From Chitinophagaceae bacterium (GTDB taxonomy: Bacteria; Bacteroidota; Bacteroidia; Chitinophagales; Chitinophagaceae): a stretch of 64,000 nt of DNA. Below, in pieces: positions 26,948 to 36,971 of the stretch. The position numbers and the translations under genes are program-made. The stretch lies in assembly GCA_016703625.1 (NCBI GenBank), contig JADJBP010000001.1, positions 310,001 through 374,000 of the forward strand, written 5' to 3'. The notes beneath the pieces were generated by a model, which saw nothing but the letters and a program-made list of their open reading frames with translations, had not been told where the DNA came from and did not search any database. Position 1 is the stretch's first letter. Each line of letters begins with the position of its first letter.

Positions 26948-28810
26948 TTGGCTACATTTATTTTAGGAATTTCTGCTTACTATCATGATAGTGCAGCAGC
27001 TATAGTATGTGACGGAGAGATAATCGCAGCAGCACATGAGGAGCGGTTTACCCGCAAAAAACATGATTCTTCGTTCCCGGAGCAGGCCGTTAAATATGTA
27101 TTAAGCGAAGCAGGAATTACATTTGAAGACCTGGCCGCCATTTCATTTTATGATAAGCCATTTATCAAATTTGAAAGGTTACTGGAAACCTATCATGCTT
27201 TTACACCAAAAGGCCTGACCAGTTTTCTGACCTCGGTTCCTGTGTGGATAAAAGAAAAGCTTTTTATGAAAAAGATGCTTAGGGATGAGTTTAAAAAATT
27301 CAGCAGTAAAAAGATCCCCATCTTATTTCCTGAACACCATTTATCCCATGCTGCCAGTGCATTCTACCCTTCCCCGTTTGAAGAAGCAGCTATATTAACA
27401 GTTGATGGAGTGGGCGAATGGGCAACTACAACCATTGGCCATGGTACCGGAAACAGTATCAAGATGCTGAAAGAACTGCATTTTCCACATTCCATTGGCT
27501 TGCTGTATTCAGCTTTTACCTATTACACCGGGTTTGCTGTAAACAGCGGGGAATATAAATTAATGGGCCTTGCCCCTTATGGCGACCCGGATGCAGAACA
27601 AACAAAACAATTTAAAGAAAAAACGCTGCAGGAAATAGTTGATGTACGGGAAGACGGGTCGATCCTGTTGAACATGAAATACTTCGATTATGCCACAGGG
27701 TTAAAAATGACCAACAATGCAAGGTGGACCAAATTGTTTGGTATACCGCCGAGGGATCCTGAATCGGAAATTACACAGGAGTATATGAATATGGCTTTTG
27801 CCATCCAGCAGATCACGGAAGAAATAGTTATAAAACTTGCAAAAACCGCCAAAGAACTTACCCAAAGTGATAACCTGGTGATGGCGGGCGGTGTTGCATT
27901 GAACTGTGTGGCAAACGGAAAACTCATTGAAGCCGGGATATTCAGGGATATCTGGATACAGCCTGCATCGGGAGATGCCGGGGGCGCACTGGGTGCGGCG
28001 TACCTAGGTTGGTTCTTATGGAAAGGCGAAAAAAGAACAGTTGATAAAAATGTAGCGGATGCCATGAAAGGCGCTTACCTGGGACCCGAGTATGATGATA
28101 AAGCCGTTATGGATATGATCAGGAAGTATGGCGCTAAATATGATCATTACCAGGACTTTAATGAGCTTGCTGCAATAGCAGCATCTAAACTGGCAGATGG
28201 CAATGTAGTGGGCTGGTTCCAGGGAAGAATGGAATACGGGCCGAGGGCACTGGGAAGCAGGAGTATCCTTGGTGATGCCAGGAACCCTGAAATGCAGAAG
28301 AAAATGAATCTTAAGATCAAGTACCGGGAAGGATTCAGGCCATTTGCGCCTTCCGTGCTGGAAGAAGATGTAAGCAAATATTTTGAGCTCGACAGGCCTT
28401 CACCATATATGCTGGTGGTCATGCCCGTTACAAAAGAACATATTAAGCCACTGCCTTCCAACTACAGCAGTATGGAAATGTATGAAAGGCTGTATCACTT
28501 ACGGTCAGATATACCTGCCGTAACGCATGTGGATTATTCGGCCAGGATACAAAGTGTAAGTAAAAAAACAAATCCAAGGTACTGGAACCTGATCAATGCA
28601 TTTAAAGAGAAGACCGGTTACGGTTTGCTGGTAAACTCCAGCTTTAATGTACGTGGAGAACCTATTGTGTGTACACCGGATGATGCATTCAGGTGTTTTA
28701 TGCGTACCGAAATGGATTTTTTGGTAGTTGGTAATTTTGTTTTTGATAAGACCAAACAGGAAAAACTGGCGAACGATACCAATTGGAAAGAAGAATTTAA
28801 ACTGGATTAA
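26948..28810 (+). CDS. Carbamoyltransferase (NodU/TobZ/SxtI family)
   Basis: 620 residues from a TTG start at 26948. These enzymes make carbamoyl-adenylate from carbamoyl phosphate and ATP and pass the carbamoyl group to a hydroxyl of a sugar or other acceptor. The Kae1-like domain carries the metal-binding HHLSHAASAFYPSPFEEAA and VDGVGEW (about residues 130-160) and AGGVALNCVANGKL (about 315). The YrdC-like C-terminal part has GRMEYGPRALGSRSIL, REGFRPFAPSVLEED and LLVNSSFNVRGEPIVCTPDD. In this locus the likely acceptor is a sugar of the repeat unit. It is coupled with SxtJ, DUF5989 and the SGNH gene. Confidence 0.95.
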   Translation: MATFILGISAYYHDSAAAIVCDGEIIAAAHEERFTRKKHDSSFPEQAVKYVLSEAGITFEDLAAISFYDKPFIKFERLLETYHAFTPKGLTSFLTSVPVWIKEKLFMKKMLRDEFKKFSSKKIPILFPEHHLSHAASAFYPSPFEEAAILTVDGVGEWATTTIGHGTGNSIKMLKELHFPHSIGLLYSAFTYYTGFAVNSGEYKLMGLAPYGDPDAEQTKQFKEKTLQEIVDVREDGSILLNMKYFDYATGLKMTNNARWTKLFGIPPRDPESEITQEYMNMAFAIQQITEEIVIKLAKTAKELTQSDNLVMAGGVALNCVANGKLIEAGIFRDIWIQPASGDAGGALGAAYLGWFLWKGEKRTVDKNVADAMKGAYLGPEYDDKAVMDMIRKYGAKYDHYQDFNELAAIAASKLADGNVVGWFQGRMEYGPRALGSRSILGDARNPEMQKKMNLKIKYREGFRPFAPSVLEEDVSKYFELDRPSPYMLVVMPVTKEHIKPLPSNYSSMEMYERLYHLRSDIPAVTHVDYSARIQSVSKKTNPRYWNLINAFKEKTGYGLLVNSSFNVRGEPIVCTPDDAFRCFMRTEMDFLVVGNFVFDKTKQEKLANDTNWKEEFKLD

Positions 28811-28821
28811 ATGTATGTACT

Positions 28822-29988
28822 ATGCAGGACAGTCATGTGAAAACTAAAATTTCAAAAAAGAAAAAAGTAAAATTCGTTTTATTTACACTTTTATTTTTAT
28901 CGGTAATCATTATTATTCTCTCCGAAATAATTTTATCATTCATGCATTACCCGTCCAGCCATGATGTCATGAAAAAGGTGTCATATACACAGGCAAAGTG
29001 GTGGGCATGTGATTCAGTTGCAGGCCCGAGATATGTGGCAAAACAGGTAACCAAAGAAGATTCCGTTTATTTTTTAAGAGAGATATGGTATTATCACCGT
29101 TTACAACTGATCAACAATGATGGATACCACGATGCAGATAATTTTACAGCAGTAACACCTGCCAGTGATTCAATAAAAATACTGATGACGGGGGATAGCT
29201 TTACCTGGGGTGCATCATCTGATGTAGGCAGCTCGTATGTTGATATTTTTGAAAAGGATATTAAAAAGAATTACCCGGGCATTGTCTGGAATACCGGGAT
29301 GCCTGCTACCGGAACAAACCATGCACTTTTTACAACAAAAAATACCTGCCGCTGCAAAATTCCAACTACGTTGTTTTAGGATTTTACACTGGAAATGATT
29401 TTAGTGATAACCTGGTCCCGTTTGACCGGCTGGTCTTTAACAAACTTGCATCCTGTTACAATCAATATGATTACGATAAAGACCTCAAACCTTTAAGATA
29501 TCTAACCGGGAAGCATATAAAAAGCTACCGGTTCTTACCCGTTGGAGGAGCTTAATTTTATCCAGAAAATAATTACCAGGAGCAGGTTTATTTCATTTAT
29601 AACTGACCTTAAAGATAAGATCCTTAACCGGCTGAGTGGGAAAAGAAGTAAAACAATTGAGCAGGAATACAAAATGACAAAAGAATACCTTAAACAACTG
29701 AACGATTATGTTAAGGAAAATAATGCGGAATTGATCGTTTTGGTCATCCCGGCAGCAGAAAATGTAAAGGAAAAGAATACCCATTACTTGAACTCCATAA
29801 AGATCTTAAATGAATTATCACTGCATTATGTTGATCCGCTTGACCAGTTTATGGAAGAGGATTATTTAAAAATTGACGGTGGCCACTGGAAGAACAGGGC
29901 ACACGTGTTAGCCGGGCATACACTCAGCAAATACCTGCTGGATCTTATAAATAAGAAACAACAAAAATCTTTCCGGAAAAACCAGTAA
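28822..29988 (+). CDS. Membrane-anchored SGNH hydrolase-like protein, frameshifted
   Basis: About 385 residues when restored. An N-terminal membrane helix (about residues 13-33) is followed by an SGNH fold: the nucleophile block ILMTGDSFTWGASSD, the oxyanion block VVLGFYTGNDFSDNL (near 29370-29410, in the second frame) and the catalytic Asp-His block KIDGGHWKNRAH (near 29875). The frame changes near 29345 and near 29540, so the continuous pieces are 28822-29379 and 29542-29988. SGNH proteins in polysaccharide loci act as acyl-esterases or acyltransferase partners. This one regularly follows the SxtJ/DUF5989/carbamoyltransferase set and may process carbamoylated or acylated sugar. Confidence 0.82.
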
Positions 29989-30080
29989 CAGTTATAAACA
30001 GGAAAAACCTGCGGTAATGGAAAAGTTACCCGGTTTGTTGATATACAGACAAGATCAATTCTATTAATTTTAAAAATGCT

Positions 30081-31376
30081 GTGATACAGAAAAAATTATA
30101 CCCGGGGGAAAATTTACTTACTGTTTCCAAAAAACAGGAAACAAGCCTCAATCTTTTTTGGTATGGGCTTACAGTGTACATGGTTTTTTTTGTGCTGGCT
30201 GCTGCCGAAGCCCCGTTCATTACCCCCGCCAATTGCCAGGCTGTTCAAATACTGGGGTTTATGGGAATGGTTGCAGGTGGATCCGGTTTGATGAAGTTCA
30301 AGTTTGATGATAAGTACCTGGAAATACTTTTTATCATTAATATACTTTACTCCGCAACCATAGTTTTACGGGGTTCAACATATGATAAGGATGCGTTAAA
30401 GCAAATGTTCCTTGATCCTACATTCGGTATATTACCATATTTCGCTTCCGTGGTGATATTGCTTGCCAGGAATATCGGGGTGTACAAAAAAATTTTTATT
30501 ATACTGCTGATCTTTGGCGGGATTTTCCTGGTTAATGTTTTCGTATTTTATGATGTACTACATGATTACAACCGGTTGAACCTGGTAAGCCAGGGCCTGG
30601 TTGAGAATCTTTCTGTTTTCCTGGCCCTGCCCATTGGTTTCCTGGTATTTAGTTCTATTTATTTTGGTGGTAAAAAAACCTTTATGGGTATTGGCGCTAA
30701 AAATATTTTTGCCATACTGGTGCTACTCGTAACATTGTTCTTTGCCATTTTCAGGGCACGTAGGGGTCTTATATTCATGTGTGCCAGCACTGCTGCCTGT
30801 GTAGCTATGATCTATATCATGGGTACAAAAAAGAAAGCACTGATCATTGGCATGGCAATCCTTTTGGGAGGAGCTACTTTCCTGTTTATATCCAGTATGA
30901 AGGAACATTCTATTTTTAGTTTTCTTATTGAGAGGGGGGAAGAGGATACAAGGTCGGGTGTGGAAGTTTGGATGTATGATGATATGACATCTACAGACTG
31001 GATCATTGGAAAAGGGATCAAGGGAAAATATTATTGCCCGATCGTGGAAAATGTTAATGATGCTGAAGGGGCAGGGTACAGGGATAATATTGAAACCGGT
31101 TATTTACAGATCATTTTAAAAGGGGGTATAATAAGCCTGGCTTTATTGCTGCTTATATTTGTCCCTGCTGTTTACAAGGGCCTGTTCAAATCGAAAAATG
31201 TATTGTCAAAAGCGGCAGCCATGTGGGTATTGTTATGGATCGTTTATCTCTATCCTTCCGGGGGTATTGTTTTTACAATGAATTATATACTCGTATGGAT
31301 AGCGACAGGGATCTGTTATTCGCAAAAGATAAGGGTCCTGACCGATGAGACGATAAAAACCCATTTACAGGCTTAA
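30081..31376 (+). CDS. Wzy-like polysaccharide polymerase / O-antigen ligase family
   Basis: 431 residues from a GTG at 30081, with ten or more hydrophobic helices. The large extracytoplasmic loop at about residues 275-345 (ERGEEDTRSGVEVWMYDDM, DWIIGKGIKGKYYCP, AGYRDNIETGYLQIILKGG) carries the R-x-n-W...G-x-G...E-x-G-Y pattern of the Wzy_C superfamily. It would join repeat units in the periplasm. As usual for Wzy the sequence is poorly conserved and the linkage cannot be predicted. Its presence, with Wzx, Wzc and Wza, identifies a Wzx/Wzy-dependent pathway. Confidence 0.8.
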   Translation: MIQKKLYPGENLLTVSKKQETSLNLFWYGLTVYMVFFVLAAAEAPFITPANCQAVQILGFMGMVAGGSGLMKFKFDDKYLEILFIINILYSATIVLRGSTYDKDALKQMFLDPTFGILPYFASVVILLARNIGVYKKIFIILLIFGGIFLVNVFVFYDVLHDYNRLNLVSQGLVENLSVFLALPIGFLVFSSIYFGGKKTFMGIGAKNIFAILVLLVTLFFAIFRARRGLIFMCASTAACVAMIYIMGTKKKALIIGMAILLGGATFLFISSMKEHSIFSFLIERGEEDTRSGVEVWMYDDMTSTDWIIGKGIKGKYYCPIVENVNDAEGAGYRDNIETGYLQIILKGGIISLALLLLIFVPAVYKGLFKSKNVLSKAAAMWVLLWIVYLYPSGGIVFTMNYILVWIATGICYSQKIRVLTDETIKTHLQA

Positions 31377-31422
31377 TATAATAATACTAAATCAAAACCG
31401 GGTACAACCATTTGTTTATAAT

Positions 31423-32745
31423 ATGCAATTACCTAAAGTTTTAATTATTGGACAGCCCTTTAACAACAACAGCGGGGGTGGAATAACCCAGGCAAACCTA
31501 TTCGCTGGCTGGGATAAAGATAAAGTAGCGGTGGTATGTACCGATCACATGTTCAATAACCTGAACCCGGGAATTTGTGATACTTATTATGTGCTGGGCA
31601 GTGAAGAATACAAATGGTCATTCCCTTTTAATTTATTGCAGCGCAAGGTCAGTTCCGGTGTCAGGAAGGTCAATGAAAACACTGGTACACATACAGCAGC
31701 ATCTGCAAAAGCTAAACTCAGAACAAAAATAATTGATCAGTATTTTTATCCATTTTTGGAATATATCGGGTTGTTTCACCGCATGTCATCAATTTCTTTA
31801 TCGGGTAAATTGTGTGCATGGCTTGATGCGTATAACCCCGACCTGGTGTATGCACAGGCATCAACCCGTGAATCCGTTTTGTTTTGCAGCCTGGTGCATG
31901 ATTATTTAAAAAAACCAATGCTGTATCACGTAATGGATGACTGGCCATCTACCATCAGCCAGAAAGGGCCATTCAAAAAATACTGGCACAAAAAGATCGA
32001 CAGGGAATTAAGGGGATTGCTGAACAGGGCTACCATACTGTTAAGCATCAGCCATGCCATGGCCAGGGAATATAAAAAGCGGTACGGAAAAGATTTTACT
32101 ACATTTCATAATCCCATTGAAATAGATTTCTGGAAAAGCCACCAGCGGAATACATATGAACTGGGTGCAAACCCAACAATACTATATGCAGGCAGGATCG
32201 GCACAGGCATTCAAACGAGCCTGGAATCAATGGCTGAAGCGGTTGACAAAGTGAATGCAACATTAAAAACATCGGTGCAGTTTGTATTGCAGACAAAAGA
32301 CAAACCAACCTGGATCGGGAAGTATAAGTGTGTAAGGCATAAAGCAATGGTTGCATACAAAGAACTGCCCAGGGTTTTTGCCGAAGCAGATTTTCTATAC
32401 CTGCCCTATGATTTTTCTGCAGAATCCATCCGGTTCATTAAATATTCCATGCCTACCAAGGCGCCGGAATATATGATCAGCGGAACACCCGTGATCGTTT
32501 TTGGCCCGGGCGAAACAGCGCTGGTGGAAGATGCCGTACAAAACAAATGGGCCATGACCGTAACGGAGAATAATATCCATTTACTGGCAGAAGCGGTGGC
32601 TGCTTTGGTGAACGATATCAACCTGAGAAAACAAATAGCAGCCACTGCGATCAGCATAGCAGAAACAAATTATAATTCCGAAAAAGTGAGAAACCAATTC
32701 AGGGAAATGATCGCTTCCATGATCAGTAAAGAAAATGAACAATGA
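31423..32745 (+). CDS. GT4-like glycosyltransferase
   Basis: 440 residues with a GT-B layout. The N-terminal domain starts VLIIGQPFNNNSGGGITQAN (a glycine-rich loop facing the acceptor site) and has YHVMDDWPSTISQKG. The C-terminal domain has ILYAGRIGTGIQTSLESM, FLYLPYDFSAESIRFIKYSM and PTKAPEYMISGTPVIVFGPG. The second Glu of an EX7E motif is replaced by the 'KAPEYM' form seen in some GT4 subgroups. Substrate unknown. The stop overlaps the next glycosyltransferase start by four bases. Confidence 0.85.
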   Translation: MQLPKVLIIGQPFNNNSGGGITQANLFAGWDKDKVAVVCTDHMFNNLNPGICDTYYVLGSEEYKWSFPFNLLQRKVSSGVRKVNENTGTHTAASAKAKLRTKIIDQYFYPFLEYIGLFHRMSSISLSGKLCAWLDAYNPDLVYAQASTRESVLFCSLVHDYLKKPMLYHVMDDWPSTISQKGPFKKYWHKKIDRELRGLLNRATILLSISHAMAREYKKRYGKDFTTFHNPIEIDFWKSHQRNTYELGANPTILYAGRIGTGIQTSLESMAEAVDKVNATLKTSVQFVLQTKDKPTWIGKYKCVRHKAMVAYKELPRVFAEADFLYLPYDFSAESIRFIKYSMPTKAPEYMISGTPVIVFGPGETALVEDAVQNKWAMTVTENNIHLLAEAVAALVNDINLRKQIAATAISIAETNYNSEKVRNQFREMIASMISKENEQ

Positions 32746-33917
32746 CTAACCCCGGTATCCATATAATGATCATGGGTGTTTCCTGCTTCGACGGGATGGC
32801 CGGGTCTACCCGGGTGCGGAACCTGTTTGAGCCACTGATCAGCAAAAACCTGCTGCAAGCCGGTAATCTTATTTACCAAACAGATAATAAAGTGCCTATC
32901 GGAAAGGAAGGAAGACTTAATAATATAAACTTCCGTATCATCGGGTTCAGGCTTGATAATCCATTCTCTATTTTCAGTTTCTGGGGAAAGGGAATGTCGT
33001 TCCTGGGGAAAAGCAGGCAGGCTGGTGCAAAGAACATCATTTATAATTATAACTATCCTGATCTGAAGAACATTGTTTTTTTAATGTACGGGAGAATGAT
33101 CGGGTATAAGATAGTATTCGATATTATTGAAGACAACCGCTTTGAAGCACATGTGGGTTTTATCAATAAGATCAGGATCAAAACTTCACTGGTTCTTTTC
33201 AAACTGTCGAAGTATTTTACCAAAGCCTATATTGCTATTTCCGATCACCTGTACAAAAGGGCAGCAGAAAATGCAAAAGGAAAAATACCCGTGTACCTGG
33301 TACCGATAACCGTAAACCTGGATTATTTTAAATTAAATGGCAACCGGGTAAATGGAAACAACCTCAGCATTTTTTATGGCGGCTCTTTTGCACCCAAAGA
33401 CGGACTGGAATACCTGCTTGATGCATTTGAAGAAGTAAGTAAAAAGAACAGCAATATCAAACTTATATTAACCGGCCTGGGTAACGCGGCCGACGTGGAT
33501 AAAATAAAAACAAAGATCGCCGCATCAGCAGCAAAGGACAGGATCCTCTTTAAAGGCTTTTCAAGCACCGAAGAATATTATTCAACGTTGAACAGTTGCG
33601 ATATCTTTTGTATGACGAGGGTGAACTCGCAATTTGCCAATGCAGGCTTTCCTTTCAAGCTGGGAGAATTCCTCGCTTCAGGTAAAGGTGTGATCGCCAC
33701 AAAGGTTGGTGATGTTACCAAATACCTGCATCATGAAGAGAATGCATTATTGATAAACCCGGATTCGGTTTCAGAAATTGTTGAGGCTTTGTCGGTTTTC
33801 ATTAATGATCCCGGTAAAATAAATGTATTGGGTGCGGCTGCCAGGAAAACAGCAGAAACCAATTTTGATTCAGAGAAGATAAGCATGGAGTTGTTATCTG
33901 TTTTCAATTCCATTTAA
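32742..33917 (+). CDS. GT4 glycosyltransferase
   Basis: 391 residues. The N-terminal domain starts MGVSCFDGMAGSTRVRNLFE, where the glycine-serine loop before RVRN is typical of GT4. The C-terminal half has IFYGGSFAPKDGLEYLLDAF, LILTGLGNAADVDK and FPFKLGEFLASGKGVIATKV followed by VGDVTKYLHHEENALL. The overlap with the upstream gene (ATGA-type) indicates coupled expression. Sugar specificity is unknown. Confidence 0.88.
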   Translation: MTNPGIHIMIMGVSCFDGMAGSTRVRNLFEPLISKNLLQAGNLIYQTDNKVPIGKEGRLNNINFRIIGFRLDNPFSIFSFWGKGMSFLGKSRQAGAKNIIYNYNYPDLKNIVFLMYGRMIGYKIVFDIIEDNRFEAHVGFINKIRIKTSLVLFKLSKYFTKAYIAISDHLYKRAAENAKGKIPVYLVPITVNLDYFKLNGNRVNGNNLSIFYGGSFAPKDGLEYLLDAFEEVSKKNSNIKLILTGLGNAADVDKIKTKIAASAAKDRILFKGFSSTEEYYSTLNSCDIFCMTRVNSQFANAGFPFKLGEFLASGKGVIATKVGDVTKYLHHEENALLINPDSVSEIVEALSVFINDPGKINVLGAAARKTAETNFDSEKISMELLSVFNSI

Positions 33918-33933
33918 AATACGATCATAAAAG

Positions 33934-35005
33934 ATGAAAATATTATTTGGCTTACATGGTACCACGCATACCGAGATCGCACAGTCAGAGATTGATGCTT
34001 TCCGGAATGCCGGCGCAGAAACAGAAGCCTGTGCCTATGGCAACTGGGGTACAGCCAATGGGATGCTCAACAGCCTGAAACTGGTTTTTCAGAATGCCCG
34101 GGATCTTAAAAAGAAGGCGGCTATACAGAAAACCGATATTGTTTACCTGAATACAGCTTTTGACTTTAAAACACTGGTAAGGGATTCGATAACCATATTC
34201 ATTTTAAAACGATACGACCGTAATCTTAAGATCGTACTCAAATTTCATGGTTCAGAAAGCGACGTGGTCTTCTCAAAGAGCCTGCTAAAGAATTATGTAT
34301 TGCGTAAAGCCAGCCTTTTGCTTACTTTATCCAGTGAAGAGCGAAATAATTTTTTACGTATTGGTGTTCCACCTGAAAAGGTACAGGTAACGGCCAATGT
34401 GATTCAGAAAGATCTGTATAACATGAACCGGATTTTAAAAAAAGGAAGGATTGACAGAAGAGACCAATGTGCTTTTATTTGTTGGCCGGTTTATGCATGA
34501 GAAAGGAATCCTGGACCTGGTAGAAGCCTGCAGGCTTTTAAAGGAGGCAGGGGTAAATTACTGCCTGTTTTGCCTGGGCAATGGCCCATTGCTGGAAACC
34601 GTTAACAGTCTTATCAGTAAATATGGGTTAAAAGATAATATTAAATTGCCCGGTCATATACCTGAAGGCGAAACCAGGCGTTATTATGCTAATTGTGATG
34701 TGCTTATCTTGCCTACTTACCACCAGGAAGGCTTCCCGATGGCGGTTTTCCAGGCAGTAGGGGCTGGCAGGCCTGTGATCACCACTAAAATAAGGGCAGC
34801 GGCTGACTATATGGTGGAAAATGAACATTGCCTTTGGGTAGAGAAAAAAAATCCCCGGCAGGTTTACGAACAGGTATTTGCCCTGTTAAATAATAAACCA
34901 TTGCAGGAAAAATTGAGCATTAATAATTTAGCACTGGCTGAAAAATTTACAGCCGAAAGAATAGTGAGCAAACTGATGCAGTATTTTAAAACATTGACAT
35001 CGTAA
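33934..35005 (+). CDS. GT4 glycosyltransferase, frameshifted
   Basis: About 357 residues when restored. The acceptor domain (33934 to about 34440) starts MKILFGLHGTTHTEIAQSEI and has KIVLKFHGSESDVVFSKSLL and LLLTLSSEERNNFLRIGVPP. After an A7 run at 34437-34443 the frame shifts and the donor domain continues TEETNVLLFVGRFMHEKGIL, YCLFCLGNGPLLETV, and the EX7E segment EGFPMAVFQAVGAGRPVIT. Both parts are needed for a GT-B fold. Correcting one base in the A run joins them as LKKEGLTEETN. Third of three consecutive glycosyltransferases. Confidence 0.87.
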
Positions 35006-35015
35006 ATATTAAAAC

Positions 35016-36971
35016 ATGTGCGGATTAGCCGGATTTATAGGGTTTACAAACAATGCTGAACTGGCGGAAAATGCCAATAAAATTCAGCAGCATCGTGGGC
35101 CCAGACAACCAGTCTGTGTGGCACGACGGGTATATTGCTTTTGCCCACCAACGCCTGTCGATCATCGATCTGTGGAAGCGGCTAACCAGCCTTTACATAA
35201 AAATGACCTGGCTGTAATTTTCAACGGCGAAATTTATAATTATAAAGAACTGCAGGCTAAACTGATCAGCGAAAAACAGGTGGTGTTTCAAACATCTTCC
35301 GACACAGAAGTGGTACTTGAAATGTACAAACATTACGGACCGGAATGCCTGAATTATTTCCTGGGCATGTTTGCCTTTGCCGTGTATGATAAGAACAGTA
35401 ATGAATTATTTATCGCAAGAGATCATTTTGGTATAAAACCATTATTCTATACACAGATAAACGGGGCATTTGCTTTCAGTTCAGAATTGAAAACACTGGT
35501 AACGATTCCCGGGTTCAACAAAAAGATCAATGCAAAGTCCCTGGTAAGTTGTTTGAATTATATATGGATATCGGGAAATGAAACCATGTTTGATGGTTGT
35601 TTCAAACTGCCACCTGCCCATTATATGATCTACAACAAGGCAGGGGAACTTAAGCTGGTTAAATACTGGGATCTGAAAGAAAATGCGGCAAGTGGTGGAT
35701 CAGCAGATATGGCCAGCACGGCTCAAGATGTTGCAAACACTATCGAATTATCAGTGAAACGCCATATGGTGGCCGATGTACCGGTAAGTTGTTTTTTAAG
35801 TGGCGGACTGGATTCTTCATTGATCTCCGTGCTGGCAAAAAAGAGCAACGAACATTTATCAACCTATACCATCGGAACAGGAGATAAAGACAAAGCCGTA
35901 GAAAAAATGCCCGATGATGAGAAGTATGCTGCCTTGCTGGCAGAGATGCATCACTTTGATCACCATGTAATAAAAATAAGTCCGGATATTATTAAAGACC
36001 TGCCGCATATGGTGCGCCACCTGGATGAGCCGATTGGCGACCCTGCGGCCATTAATACTTACCTCATTTGTAAGGCAGCAAGGGAAAAAGGAGTTAAAGT
36101 GTTATTATCCGGTATGGGTGCGGATGAAATATTTTTTGGTTACCGCAGGCAAAAAGCCACGCTCATGGCTGTACGCTTCAATTTGTTGCCCGGGCCGCTT
36201 AAATATGTGATCGCTAAAGTGGTGGGTATGCTGCCGGTTAAGATATCCGGAAAAGGATTCAAATTCGGCCGCTGGGCCAAACGCTTTATGAGTTTTGCAA
36301 CCATGCCGCTGAATGAAGCGTATATGAGGAGTTATTCTTATTATGATACCAACCAGTTGAAAGAACTGGTAAAGCCGGATTATTGGAGCGGAATTGATGC
36401 GATCAATAAAGAGCATGAAGAAAAATTCAATGCTAAATTCAAAAATGACCCCATCAACCAGATCTGTAATACAGATATCAGTATGTTCATGCTGGGACTG
36501 AATTTAACTTACTCTGACCGGGCTTCCATGGCTGCATCTGTAGAAGTGAGGGTGCCGTTCATTGACAGGCTCGTTGTTTCTAAGGCAATGGAAATTCCCG
36601 GCAATTTGAAAATAAGAAAGGGCATTTCAAAATTCATTCTGAAGAAGGCTGCTGAAAAATGGCTGCCGGAAAAGATCATTTACAGGCCCAAAGCTTCCTT
36701 TGGTGCCCCCATCCGTTCCTGGATATCAAACGACCTGCGGGTAATGGTGGATGAACTGCTGAGCGAGGAGTCCATAACAAAGCGGGGCTTTGTAAACTAT
36801 GCTGTAGTAAAAAAATTAATTGCAGACGACCGTAATGGAACGGCTGATAATGCATACCAGGTATATCAACTGCTCACCCTTGAATTGTGGTGCATGGAAT
36901 ACCTGGATGCGCACCCTGGTTACCAAACACTAAATGCACAGACAAATGATAAGCAACAATACGTTTCATAG
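35016..36971 (+). CDS. AsnB-type glutamine amidotransferase of the polysaccharide locus, locally frameshifted
   Basis: 651 residues as read. The glutaminase domain starts MCGLAGFIGF with Cys2 and has FNGEIYNYKELQAK; the synthetase domain has CFLSGGLDSSLISVLAKK, DEPIGDPAAINTYLICKAA and LLSGMGADEIFFGYRR. Between about 35098 and 35172 the frame is displaced: another frame there gives PDNQSVWHDGYIAFAHQRLS, the expected family sequence, so two compensating one-base errors are likely. AsnB paralogues in polysaccharide loci (for example WbpS in Pseudomonas O-antigen) amidate uronic acids, which is a better guess here than asparagine synthesis. It overlaps the following adenylation gene by 26 bases. 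Confidence 0.88.
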   Translation: MCGLAGFIGFTNNAELAENANKIQQHRGPRQPVCVARRVYCFCPPTPVDHRSVEAANQPLHKNDLAVIFNGEIYNYKELQAKLISEKQVVFQTSSDTEVVLEMYKHYGPECLNYFLGMFAFAVYDKNSNELFIARDHFGIKPLFYTQINGAFAFSSELKTLVTIPGFNKKINAKSLVSCLNYIWISGNETMFDGCFKLPPAHYMIYNKAGELKLVKYWDLKENAASGGSADMASTAQDVANTIELSVKRHMVADVPVSCFLSGGLDSSLISVLAKKSNEHLSTYTIGTGDKDKAVEKMPDDEKYAALLAEMHHFDHHVIKISPDIIKDLPHMVRHLDEPIGDPAAINTYLICKAAREKGVKVLLSGMGADEIFFGYRRQKATLMAVRFNLLPGPLKYVIAKVVGMLPVKISGKGFKFGRWAKRFMSFATMPLNEAYMRSYSYYDTNQLKELVKPDYWSGIDAINKEHEEKFNAKFKNDPINQICNTDISMFMLGLNLTYSDRASMAASVEVRVPFIDRLVVSKAMEIPGNLKIRKGISKFILKKAAEKWLPEKIIYRPKASFGAPIRSWISNDLRVMVDELLSEESITKRGFVNYAVVKKLIADDRNGTADNAYQVYQLLTLELWCMEYLDAHPGYQTLNAQTNDKQQYVS

